This document shows positions 46,234-54,258 of a stretch of DNA of 64,000 nt, one piece after another. The notes beneath the pieces were generated by a model, which saw only the letters and a program-made list of their open reading frames with translations, was not told the DNA's origin and did not search any database. A program made the position numbers and the translations under genes. The stretch lies in NCBI RefSeq assembly GCF_000376845.1, contig NZ_AQXY01000027.1:151673-215672 (forward strand), read 5' to 3'. Source of the stretch: Thioalkalivibrio sp. ALE14. GTDB lineage: Bacteria; Pseudomonadota; Gammaproteobacteria; Ectothiorhodospirales; Ectothiorhodospiraceae. The stretch's first letter is position 1. Each line of letters opens with the position of its first letter.

Positions 46234-46760
46234 CTAAAGACCCCGTGGTCGATCCGGTGCAGGACGGTCTCGACCAATTCGGTTCCGGCCTCGGTATCGA
46301 GCAGGTTGATCGGGACCTCCTCGAGCACGCGGTTGTAGGTGTTCATCCAACGTTTCGCCTTGCCGTGGTCCTCGAAGATGGTCTCGGCCAAGGCCGCAAT
46401 ACGCGCGACCCGATACGCGCGGTCGGAGGCTTCGGGATCCAGGCGCTCGTTCTTGCTCAAGCGGCGCTTGTAGGTGGTTTCAGAAACCCCCGCCAGGTGT
46501 ACAAGCGTCACGCGCGGGATGCCATACGACTGCCCAATCTGCTCCAGGCTGCGCGCAGGCAGTCCGAGCCGCACCGTTTCGATGATGTGCGCGTAAGGTC
46601 CGTCCTTGCCTTGAATGGGGCGGGCTTTGGTCTCGATCCCGATCATCTTGGCGACAAGTCCGTACACCGTGACGCGCTTGCGCGCCTGCTGGGTGTCGAA
46701 ACGAAACGTGCGCGCCTGATCCGGGCGATTCGGGGTGGCGTTTTCGGTCGTCGTGGTCAT
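46230..46760 (-). CDS. Xre/MbcA/ParS-type antitoxin
   Basis: 176 residues. The central part (YGIPRVTLVHLAGVSETTYKRRL) is a helix-turn-helix-like region, and the C-terminal half (YRVARIAALAETIFEDHGKAKRWMNTYNRVL-type DUF2384 domain ending with PINLLDTEAGTELVETVLHRI) is the toxin-binding domain. It neutralises the RES toxin and represses the operon, probably at the two 12-bp boxes just upstream. Confidence 0.92.
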   Translation of the reverse strand: MTTTTENATPNRPDQARTFRFDTQQARKRVTVYGLVAKMIGIETKARPIQGKDGPYAHIIETVRLGLPARSLEQIGQSYGIPRVTLVHLAGVSETTYKRRLSKNERLDPEASDRAYRVARIAALAETIFEDHGKAKRWMNTYNRVLEEVPINLLDTEAGTELVETVLHRIDHGVFS

Positions 46761-46776
46761 GGGGCGCCCTCCAGTG

Positions 46777-46810
46777 GGCCATTTGGCCTATCATTGTAGA
46801 CCATATGACC
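46777..46810. promoter_or_regulatory. candidate RES-Xre operator: two palindromic 12-mers
   Basis: ggccatttggcc (46777-46788) and gaccatatgacc (46799-46810) are related near-palindromes placed 22 bp apart, two helical turns, 17-50 bp upstream of the antitoxin ATG. Confidence 0.6.
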
Positions 46811-46932
46811 TCACCGGTCCTCCAGGTACCGCTCGTAATCCCCATCCCCGGCAAACACGACCTGCCGATTGCCCCCCGCTGCAACACATGATGCGGCCTA
46901 TGCGGCAGCACCACTCGCGCCATCCTTGGCAT
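46811..46932 (-). pseudogene. N-terminal remnant of a second REP-associated transposase
   Basis: MPRMARVVLPHRPHHVLQRG, then a frameshift, then DNA encoding a counterpart of the GDYERYLED segment. About 125 bp closely match the start of the copy at 45550-45674, in direct orientation. Ends abruptly at the RES-Xre operator. Confidence 0.8.
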
Positions 46933-46969
46933 ACCTCTCCTCCTGCATCACCGCCGCATCCTTGCGACA

Positions 46970-47019
46970 GAAAATAAATCTGTCCCCGTTTGCCGCGGAA
47001 AATAAATCTGTCCCCGTTT
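46970..47019. repeat. two copies of the REP-transposase end repeat
   Basis: A 22-nt unit (aaaataaatctgtccccg core) at 46970-46991 and 46998-47019. The second copy lies inside a 9-bp perfect inverted repeat cgcggaaaa/ttttccgcg (46994-47002, 47017-47025). Confidence 0.8.
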
Positions 47020-47058
47020 TCCGCGCTTCACGCACACAGATCTCGCCCGCTTTTGAGA

Positions 47059-48054
47059 TCACCGGAACAGCAGGTCCCGGATGGCGCTCTTTGCACCCGC
47101 GAACTCGCTGTAGGAGCCCTTGCGCCAAAGACGCAAAACGCCCGGCAGACGCGTCCAGCGAGCTTTGTCGCGTAGCGCCAGGCGACCGTCCAACGCCGAG
47201 AGGCGCTTCTCGAGTTGGCGTAGATAGGCACTGAAGTCGTCGGAAAGAGGCGATCCCGACCGGTCACGCGCCTCACGCACGCCTGCAAGGAACGCTCTCA
47301 GCTGACCAGCAGAAGCAGCGGACTGCTCCTGCAGCTCCCCCCCCTGGATCAAACGGGACACGGACTGCTTGAGCACCATCCCCCGCGTAACTTTGCTGGT
47401 CCTGTTTGCGATGAACTGCGATTCATTCTCGTCGTGCCGGCGATACCATTGCAGGACATCCGCGAACACACGCTTGCGTCCGACCCCCTCGGCCATCCTG
47501 ACAATCCAGCCATCGTGACCCTTGTACCCTGCGGGGATCGGCAGGCACAGGTCGAGCAGTTCCCGTCGCACTGCGGCGCAGCATCCCATCACGAAGCTCG
47601 AATCGCTCAAACCGGCGGAGGCGATCTGTCCACGCTTGGTCAGCCCGGTGTCGTTCAGCTCGCCATCGGTCAGCGCGGCGTCGTTCATCACCACCAGTGC
47701 CTCGGGGTCTTCGAGGGCGTAGCGCTCCATGCGCTCCAGCTTCTCGGGAAACCAGACATCGTCCTGGTCGCTGAGAAACACCAGATCGCCGACCGCCTTC
47801 ATCAGCGCCTTGTTAAAATTGCCCGTGTAGCCGAGGTTTTCCTCGTTGCGCTCCCAGCGCACTTCGAAGGGGGCCGCGGCAGCGAAGGCCTCGACAATGG
47901 CCAATGTATTGTCTGTCGAGCAGTCGTCGGTGATCACCAACTCATCCGGCAACCGCGTCTGCGCCAGGAAGCTATCAAGCTGCTCCGGGAGATACGCAGC
48001 GCCGTTGTAGGTCGCCATGGCGATGGATAGCTTCAGCGGCTCTTCCCGCTTCAT
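47059..48054 (-). CDS. family 2 glycosyltransferase
   Basis: 331 residues. LSIAMATYNGAAYLPEQLDSFL, VITDDCSTDNTL, LVFLSDQDDVWFPEKL (DQDD metal site) and GHDGWIVRMAEG; this CPS_14-like layout is typical of rhamnosyl- and other deoxysugar transferases. It overlaps the end of rmlC copy 2 (ATGA). Paralogue of the GT2 at 60649. Confidence 0.92.
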   Translation of the reverse strand: MKREEPLKLSIAMATYNGAAYLPEQLDSFLAQTRLPDELVITDDCSTDNTLAIVEAFAAAAPFEVRWERNEENLGYTGNFNKALMKAVGDLVFLSDQDDVWFPEKLERMERYALEDPEALVVMNDAALTDGELNDTGLTKRGQIASAGLSDSSFVMGCCAAVRRELLDLCLPIPAGYKGHDGWIVRMAEGVGRKRVFADVLQWYRRHDENESQFIANRTSKVTRGMVLKQSVSRLIQGGELQEQSAASAGQLRAFLAGVREARDRSGSPLSDDFSAYLRQLEKRLSALDGRLALRDKARWTRLPGVLRLWRKGSYSEFAGAKSAIRDLLFR

Positions 48055-48602
48055 TCGTAGACCTCTGCAGCCGCAAACCAGAGACCGGCGCGATCCTTGT
48101 CCGAGAGCAGCGGCTCCGAGCCATCCGAGAGCAACGGCCACTCGATCCCCAGATCCGGATCATCCCACCGGATGCAGCGCTCATGCTCCGGCGCATAGAA
48201 ATCGGTGCACTTGTACTGGAACTCCGCCACCTCGCTGGTCACATAGAACCCGTGGGCAAAGCGGGCCGGCACCCAGAGCTGGCGCTTGTTCTCGGCGCTC
48301 AGTTCGACACCCACCCACTGGCCGCAGGTCGGCGACGAGCGGCGTATATCCACGGCCACATCGAACACCGCCCCATGAGTCACCCGCACCAGCTTCCCCT
48401 GCGGCTGCTCGATCTGGTAGTGCAGGCCCCGCAGGGTGCCGCGTACCGAGCGACTGTGGTTGTCCTGCACGAACTCCTGGTCCAACCCGGCCGCCTCGAA
48501 CTTGCGCCGTTCCCAGGTCTCCATGAAGAAGCCGCGTTCGTCGCCGTACACGGTCGGCTCCACGATCACCACATCCGGGATGCGCGTCTCGATGAACTTC
48601 AT
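48051..48602 (-). CDS. rmlC: dTDP-4-dehydrorhamnose 3,5-epimerase, copy 2
   Basis: 183 residues, same cupin motifs as copy 1 ([56 protein letters not shown]). Same function; differs at roughly a fifth to a quarter of positions from copy 1. Confidence 0.97.
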   Translation of the reverse strand: MKFIETRIPDVVIVEPTVYGDERGFFMETWERRKFEAAGLDQEFVQDNHSRSVRGTLRGLHYQIEQPQGKLVRVTHGAVFDVAVDIRRSSPTCGQWVGVELSAENKRQLWVPARFAHGFYVTSEVAEFQYKCTDFYAPEHERCIRWDDPDLGIEWPLLSDGSEPLLSDKDRAGLWFAAAEVYE

Positions 48603-48615
48603 CTCACACCACCCA

Positions 48616-49497
48616 TCAGAAAATCCTCTCCTCCAGAAGGCCCTGCAGGTATTGCCCGTACTGCGTCTTCGCCAGGGGTTCGGCGAGCCGCTGCAACTGC
48701 TCCGCGTCCACAAAGCCCATCCGGTAGGCCGTCTCCTCCGGCGAGGCGACCTTCAGCCCCTGGCGCTTCTCGATGGTCTGGATGAAGGTTGCCGCCTCGA
48801 TCAGCGACTCGTGAGTGCCGGTGTCGAGCCACGCCATGCCACGGCCCATAACTTCAACCTTGAGCTCCCCCCGCCCCAGGTAGGCGCGGTTCACATCGGT
48901 GATCTCCAGCTCGCCACGGGCCGAAGGGCGCACCTCACGCGCGATATCGGCCACCTGAGCATCGTAGAAATAGAGCCCGGTCACGGCGTAGCGAGAGCGG
49001 GGCTGCTCCGGCTTCTCTTCCAGACTGGTAGCTCGGCCGTCGGGGTCAAATCCCACCACCCCATAGCGCTCCGGGTCGGTGACCGGATAGGCGAACACCG
49101 TGGCCCCCGAGTCCCGCGCCGCCGCCGACTGCACCAGACCGCCCAGGTCGTGGCCATGGAAGATATTGTCGCCCAGGATCAGGGCGCTGGGGTGGCCCGC
49201 AAGAAACGACTCACCGATGATGAAGGCCTCCGCCAGCCCGTTGGGCTCTTCCTGTACGGCGTACTCCAGCGTGATGCCCCACTGGCTCCCGTCACCCAGG
49301 AGCTTGCGGAACAGCGGCAGATCGTCCGGCGTGGAGATGAGCAGGATCTCGCGAATTCCCGCCATCATCAGCGTGCAGAGCGGGTAATAGACCATCGGCT
49401 TGTCGAAGACCGGGAGCAGCTGTTTGGAGACGGCGTGGGTGACCGGATAGAGACGTGTACCGCTGCCGCCCGCCAGGATGATCCCCTTGCGTTGCAT
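48616..49497 (-). CDS. rmlA: glucose-1-phosphate thymidylyltransferase, copy 2
   Basis: 293 residues with all RmlA motifs ([60 protein letters not shown]). ATG 49497 overlaps the rmlD stop (TGATG), with GGAGG 8 bases upstream. Confidence 0.97.
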   Translation of the reverse strand: MQRKGIILAGGSGTRLYPVTHAVSKQLLPVFDKPMVYYPLCTLMMAGIREILLISTPDDLPLFRKLLGDGSQWGITLEYAVQEEPNGLAEAFIIGESFLAGHPSALILGDNIFHGHDLGGLVQSAAARDSGATVFAYPVTDPERYGVVGFDPDGRATSLEEKPEQPRSRYAVTGLYFYDAQVADIAREVRPSARGELEITDVNRAYLGRGELKVEVMGRGMAWLDTGTHESLIEAATFIQTIEKRQGLKVASPEETAYRMGFVDAEQLQRLAEPLAKTQYGQYLQGLLEERIF

Positions 49498-50417
49498 CAA
49501 CTCGTCCTCCCAAGGCTCTCACACCGGAGTATCTCGTCCAGCGCCCGGTCCACCCCGACCCGCCAGTCGGGCATCCGGAGTCCGAAAGTCCCTTGCAGCC
49601 GGGTCGTATCGAGGCGGGAATTGTGCGGCCGCCGCGCCGGCGTCGGGAAAGCCTCCGTCGTGACGGGCTCGATGGCCTCGTCCGCGACGCGGACCGGCCA
49701 GCCGGCCTCCCGGGCCGTGGCGATCACGCGCCGTGCATAGGCGTACCAGGTCGTTTCGCCCGCAGCGGCCAAGTGGTACAGACCACCCTCCTTGCCTTCA
49801 TTGATGCACCGCATCAGCGCGACGGCCGAAATATCAGCGATCAACTCCGCGCCGGTGGGCCCCCCGAACTGGTCGTCGATGACCCGCAGGGCGTCGCGCT
49901 CGCTGGCCAGGCGCAGCATGGTCCGAATGAAATTACGCCCCCGGGCGGCATAGACCCAACTGGTACGGAAGATGAGGTGCCGACAACCACTCTGCCGGAT
50001 GGCCTCCTCCCCCTCCCACTTGGTACGCCCGTATACATTGATGGGCGCGGCGGAGTCGGCCTCCGTCCAGGGGCGTTGACCAGTGCCATCGAAGACGTAA
50101 TCGGTCGAGTAGTGGACCAACCAGGCGCCAAGGGCGCGCGCTTCGGCCGCGAGGATCGCCGGCGCCGTGGCATTGATGGCCTCGGCACGCTCGGGGTCGG
50201 ACTCGGCCTGGTCCACCGCCGTGTAAGCGGCGGCGTTGACGATGACATCGGGCGCCCGTCGACGGACGGTCGCGGCCAGTGCCTCCGGCTGGCCCAGGTC
50301 GCCACACAGGCCCTCGCCACCGTGGCGATTCAGGGCCGTGACCTCTCCCAACGGAGCCAGGGCACGCTGCAACTCCCAGCCGACCTGCCCCGTGCTGCCC
50401 AGCAGCAGGATCCGCAT
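49497..50417 (-). CDS. rmlD: dTDP-4-dehydrorhamnose reductase, copy 2
   Basis: 306 residues. [45 protein letters not shown] and YGRTKWEGE active site. Overlaps rmlB upstream and rmlA downstream. Confidence 0.97.
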   Translation of the reverse strand: MRILLLGSTGQVGWELQRALAPLGEVTALNRHGGEGLCGDLGQPEALAATVRRRAPDVIVNAAAYTAVDQAESDPERAEAINATAPAILAAEARALGAWLVHYSTDYVFDGTGQRPWTEADSAAPINVYGRTKWEGEEAIRQSGCRHLIFRTSWVYAARGRNFIRTMLRLASERDALRVIDDQFGGPTGAELIADISAVALMRCINEGKEGGLYHLAAAGETTWYAYARRVIATAREAGWPVRVADEAIEPVTTEAFPTPARRPHNSRLDTTRLQGTFGLRMPDWRVGVDRALDEILRCESLGRTS

Positions 50418-51487
50418 CAGGCGCCCCCCCGCTGGTCGTAGTTCGTCTTGATCCAGTCGCGGTAGGCTCCGGAGCGGACCCGCTCCACCCATTCCGGGTT
50501 GTCCAGATACCACTGGACCGTCTTGCGCATGCCCGATTCGAAGGTTTCTTGCGGCTCCCAACCGAGTTCGGTGGCGATCCGGGTGTTGTCGATGGCGTAG
50601 CGACGATCATGGCCGGGGCGATCGGACACGAAGCTGATCAGTCGCGCGTATGAGCCCTGTGGATCCGGGACCAGTTCATCCAGGATGGCGCAGACGGTCT
50701 CGACCACCTCCAGATTGGTTCGTTCGCAGCGCCCGCCGATGTTGTAAGTGCGGCCATTCGCGCCATTCTCAAGCACGCGGCGCAGAGCTCGGGCATGGTC
50801 TTCCACGTAGAGCCAGTCACGGACATTGTCGCCTCGGCCATAAACAGGCAGCGGTTGGCCGTCCAGGGCGTTGAGCAACACCAGCGGGATGAGCTTTTCG
50901 GGGAACTGGTACGGGCCATAGTTGTTGGAGCAATTGGTGATCACCACCGGCAGCCCGTAGGTCCTGTGCCAGGCGCGCACGAGATGATCACTGGCCGCCT
51001 TGCTGGCCGAGTAGGGGGAACTCGGTGCGTAGGCCGTCTCTTCAGTGAAGGGCGGATCATCCGGCCCCAGATCGCCATAGACCTCATCGGTCGAAACGTG
51101 ATGGAACCGGAAACGGCTCTTGCTTTCTTCCGGAAGGCCCGACCAGTAGCGGCGTGCGGCTTCCAGCAGGTGATGCGTGCCGGTGATATTCGTCTCAACA
51201 AAGGCTGCGGGCCCCTGAATCGAACGATCAACATGCGACTCGGCCGCCAGGTGCATTACGGCATCGGGTTGGTGCTCACTAAAGACGCGCTCCAGCGCGG
51301 CCGCATCGGCGATGTCGACGTGCTCGAAGCGATGGCGCGGCTCATCGCGAGCGCTGCCAAGCGAATCGAGGTTGCCGGCGTAGGTCAGGGCATCGACATT
51401 GATGACAGTCGCATCGGTGTCCGTAATCAGTTGGCGAATCAGGGCCGAGCCGATGAAGCCTGCACCGCCAGTGACAAACATCTTCAT
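50417..51487 (-). CDS. rmlB: dTDP-glucose 4,6-dehydratase, copy 2
   Basis: 356 residues. [58 protein letters not shown] and [18 protein letters not shown] 51487 preferred (family-like N-terminus); GTG 51511 in the same frame is possible. First gene of the copy 2 operon, 30 bp after the GT29 gene. Confidence 0.96.
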   Translation of the reverse strand: MKMFVTGGAGFIGSALIRQLITDTDATVINVDALTYAGNLDSLGSARDEPRHRFEHVDIADAAALERVFSEHQPDAVMHLAAESHVDRSIQGPAAFVETNITGTHHLLEAARRYWSGLPEESKSRFRFHHVSTDEVYGDLGPDDPPFTEETAYAPSSPYSASKAASDHLVRAWHRTYGLPVVITNCSNNYGPYQFPEKLIPLVLLNALDGQPLPVYGRGDNVRDWLYVEDHARALRRVLENGANGRTYNIGGRCERTNLEVVETVCAILDELVPDPQGSYARLISFVSDRPGHDRRYAIDNTRIATELGWEPQETFESGMRKTVQWYLDNPEWVERVRSGAYRDWIKTNYDQRGGA

Positions 51488-51517
51488 GCCCAAAAGTTTC
51501 TCAACACACACTCTTTC

Positions 51518-52240
51518 TTAAACGATCTTGACAACCCCGTCCCTCTCCATTAGCTCAAGAAGCGCTACTTCGTATACCGGATCGCAATGCTTACTCAAAA
51601 TGTAATCACGATTATACACACGCTGACCATCCGAATCGGAATAATGGATCGCAGACCAAGCCGACACCTCATCTCGCGAGAATCCAAACACCGTAATTGA
51701 ACGCGGCATCCCGAATGCTACCAACGCCCCCAAACACACAATCCCCGACTTCGGCGGTTTCTCCGGAATAACAGGCAACTTTCCGGAACCACACTTGTCC
51801 ATTACTCGCTTAAACGTCCACCGGGGGAACTCCTCCGGAAACAAAATCCCTTCCTTACCCACGCTACTTAGAAACTCTTTGTTCTTTCTGGTAGTGATTA
51901 CCACCCCCTTAAAACCAACCCGCCTAACGTATTCAACATGCTTATCAACCAACGTACAACCAACAAACCTGACGTCCGTCCTTGCCCCGAGAAACTCTTC
52001 CCTACCGATATTATCTAACAAATTAACCCGGATAACGACATCATGCTGGTCAATCCAGTATCCATTTCGATTCGAAAACACACCCGGCGCACTACCCACG
52101 ACTGCTACACTCTTACCTTCTACCATCTCTCTCATTCTTCGCGAGAAACGCCGCAAACGAATAGGATACAAAATACGCCGTCCGAGGTATTTAACTATAC
52201 GCCATCGCTTATCAACCCAAGATGCGCAACACTTAGCCAT
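51518..52240 (-). CDS. GT29 sialyltransferase-like protein
   Basis: 240 residues. KSVAVVGSAPGVFS with IDQHDVVIRVNLLDNIG and RTDVRFVG corresponds to the large CMP-binding motif of family 29 sialyltransferases. PKSGIVCLGALVAFGMPRSITVFGFS corresponds to the small motif, and HYSDSDGQRVYNRDYIL resembles the C-terminal His-containing motif. With CMP-sugar synthetase and NeuB genes just upstream, it is the likely transferase for the CMP-nonulosonic acid. ATG 52240 has AGGTGA 6 bases upstream. Low GC. Confidence 0.78.
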   Translation of the reverse strand: MAKCCASWVDKRWRIVKYLGRRILYPIRLRRFSRRMREMVEGKSVAVVGSAPGVFSNRNGYWIDQHDVVIRVNLLDNIGREEFLGARTDVRFVGCTLVDKHVEYVRRVGFKGVVITTRKNKEFLSSVGKEGILFPEEFPRWTFKRVMDKCGSGKLPVIPEKPPKSGIVCLGALVAFGMPRSITVFGFSRDEVSAWSAIHYSDSDGQRVYNRDYILSKHCDPVYEVALLELMERDGVVKIV

Positions 52241-52249
52241 CGAAATCAC

Positions 52250-53137
52250 CTAAGCCCACGAAGCCGTCGGACGACAAAGCGCAATCAAAGTATCAGTCCT
52301 ATCAATCGCAGCGAGAGAACCTCCGTACGCGGTTTCCAATTCCCTATTAGAAAGGAAGCGCCAAACGTCATGCCCAGCCGGCTCAGATCTCGCAAGCCAA
52401 TGCAAGTGATTTGACAGGGGATAACGTTGAAACGCAGATACCTCGAGATCCTCAAACCCGGCCGTACGCAACATCAATCTCAAACTCATACGCGTATGAA
52501 GCACTAGGTGCTCACTCCAAAACGTAAACGACTTGAACGCTTCGCAGTCGAAAAGCGTAATCAGCGCATCGCGAGCATGAGGCACCTCGACCAGCAGCAC
52601 GCCTCCTGGCTTTAGCACACTTTTGAGGTCGCGTAGCGCGCGAAAAGGGTCTGTAAGATGCTCCAACACGTGAAACATCGTTACTACATCTAACGACCCT
52701 GGCTCGATCTCCCGAACATCCTGAACAACCCGATGCCCTTTATCCCTCACGATCGCCGCCCGTTCGCGACTCGGCTCGAGCCCGATCGCCGACGATGCCT
52801 GACCACCAATCTCATCCAACATACCGCCCAAACCGCAGCCAAAGTCCAACCAGCACTTGTTCCGAATATATCCGCCAAACTCTTGGGCCCGTCGCACGTT
52901 ATCATCGAGCCTTGGCGTCCATACGCGTTCTCCCCTAACAGCATATGCCTCATGTTCGCGCCTTTCTTCGTAGTATGACTCAGACACATGATCCGACCTG
53001 GACAGCAAGATGACTTCGGAAACTGGATCCCGAAGCACTTGTATGTCATCGCGATCACGAACACGCGGATGAAATAACTCAAGGCTCTCTCTATCGATAG
53101 CGCCAATATCGGCTAGTGTCTGCACCAGAACATTCAT
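52250..53137 (-). CDS. SAM-dependent methyltransferase (class I)
   Basis: 295 residues. SAM motif I CWLDFGCGLGGMLDEI, acidic IGLEPSRERA, DVVTMFHVLEHLTDPFRAL (motif with EHL) and LKPGGVLLVEVPHARDAL. The layout is common in O-antigen loci, where these enzymes methylate sugars. N-terminal 90 residues (VSESYYEERREHEAYAV) are typical of the subgroup. Start and stop overlap the pyruvyl-transferase gene (TGATG). Confidence 0.88.
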   Translation of the reverse strand: MNVLVQTLADIGAIDRESLELFHPRVRDRDDIQVLRDPVSEVILLSRSDHVSESYYEERREHEAYAVRGERVWTPRLDDNVRRAQEFGGYIRNKCWLDFGCGLGGMLDEIGGQASSAIGLEPSRERAAIVRDKGHRVVQDVREIEPGSLDVVTMFHVLEHLTDPFRALRDLKSVLKPGGVLLVEVPHARDALITLFDCEAFKSFTFWSEHLVLHTRMSLRLMLRTAGFEDLEVSAFQRYPLSNHLHWLARSEPAGHDVWRFLSNRELETAYGGSLAAIDRTDTLIALCRPTASWA

Positions 53138-54249
53138 CACAACCGTCCCAATATGGATTCATAGAAATGAACCGTCTGTTTCTTCTTCCGCGCGATCTCT
53201 CTTGAAACCACAGGATCCTGCTCTCGGCTTATCGCCTTGTTCACGTCCGCAGAAAATCCAGGCCGTAACGGAAACGCAGAACTGCTTTTAACAGAGCGAT
53301 GGAGACAAAGAACCCTGTCCAGCGCTGCCAGCCCGATCACTTTTTTCCCCATTGCCATGCTGCAAACATTCGCATGCAAACGACTCCCGATCACCGCTCG
53401 GCTGCGCTCGTACACCGAGAAGATTTGTTCGGCACCGATCTCCCCTTGAACACAAGGCGCCACTGAGATGTGGCTGCGAATAAGAAAATCATCAATCCGC
53501 GTAAACAGCTCCGTAATCGCTGAAAGATCGGCGTAAATATGTGGCACCAAAACGATATCCAACCCAAGATTGTAGATGATGTGAGTGACGACAGATGCCA
53601 GTTCCTCGTAGTACTGTCGGCAATCGACTCGATCGCCAAATGAGCTACGTAGCCGGATTTGGTCCGCTGTTACATTAATCGCGACGTAATCTTTCTCGAG
53701 GTGCAACCCGCGATGCCCCACCGGTCTATAAAAAAAACCACTATCTAACACCTCATGTAGCTCATCCGCATAATGCTCCCCGATATGCCTCTTTACGGAT
53801 TCCAAAGAGCCGTCATTCCGAAGGGCCACAGCAATCTTTGAATTACAAATCAAGGCGTCTAAAAACCGGGATACTTTCCTGACATTACCCATCGGAACGT
53901 TCTTGTGCGGAAAACATCCCATACTTGTAACCAGTGTCGGTACCCGAATCTTGTCGACAAGACTTGGATCAATATCGAGAGTTGTCCCGGTTAAGCTATT
54001 CGGCACCCAATAGTCCAGAAATCCTCCGCCGCCGTACACCACAAGATCATAGGTATTCGCTGTCGCGATGAAATCCTCATCAAATTCACGCCGCTGCCCA
54101 TGGCGATAATTTCTGTAGAACTGCCTAATCTCAACCTGATCGACCGAGTAGGCATCAAGGAGTTCCCCCAAAACTCTGTAGAATCCAGCGTGGCTCGCAT
54201 TATCTCCAACATTACCAATGAACGACGCAACGTGAAGGACCTTAACCAT
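53137..54249 (-). CDS. polysaccharide pyruvyl transferase family protein
   Basis: 370 residues, CsaB/WcaK fold. HVASFIGNVGDNASHAGFYRVL, LVVYGGGGFLDYW, VTSMGCFPHKN and VIGSRLHANVCSMAMGKKVIGLAALDR (the Arg-x-His motif). Usually adds pyruvate ketals from PEP, though some members are other transferases. Low GC, no close neighbour in the rhamnose genes. Confidence 0.85.
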   Translation of the reverse strand: MVKVLHVASFIGNVGDNASHAGFYRVLGELLDAYSVDQVEIRQFYRNYRHGQRREFDEDFIATANTYDLVVYGGGGFLDYWVPNSLTGTTLDIDPSLVDKIRVPTLVTSMGCFPHKNVPMGNVRKVSRFLDALICNSKIAVALRNDGSLESVKRHIGEHYADELHEVLDSGFFYRPVGHRGLHLEKDYVAINVTADQIRLRSSFGDRVDCRQYYEELASVVTHIIYNLGLDIVLVPHIYADLSAITELFTRIDDFLIRSHISVAPCVQGEIGAEQIFSVYERSRAVIGSRLHANVCSMAMGKKVIGLAALDRVLCLHRSVKSSSAFPLRPGFSADVNKAISREQDPVVSREIARKKKQTVHFYESILGRL

Positions 54250-54258
54250 ATTCCGCCC

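Noticed and set aside
46245..46799. Plus-strand frame opposite the Xre antitoxin
   Set aside because: Mirror of the antitoxin gene, and it would read through its operator.
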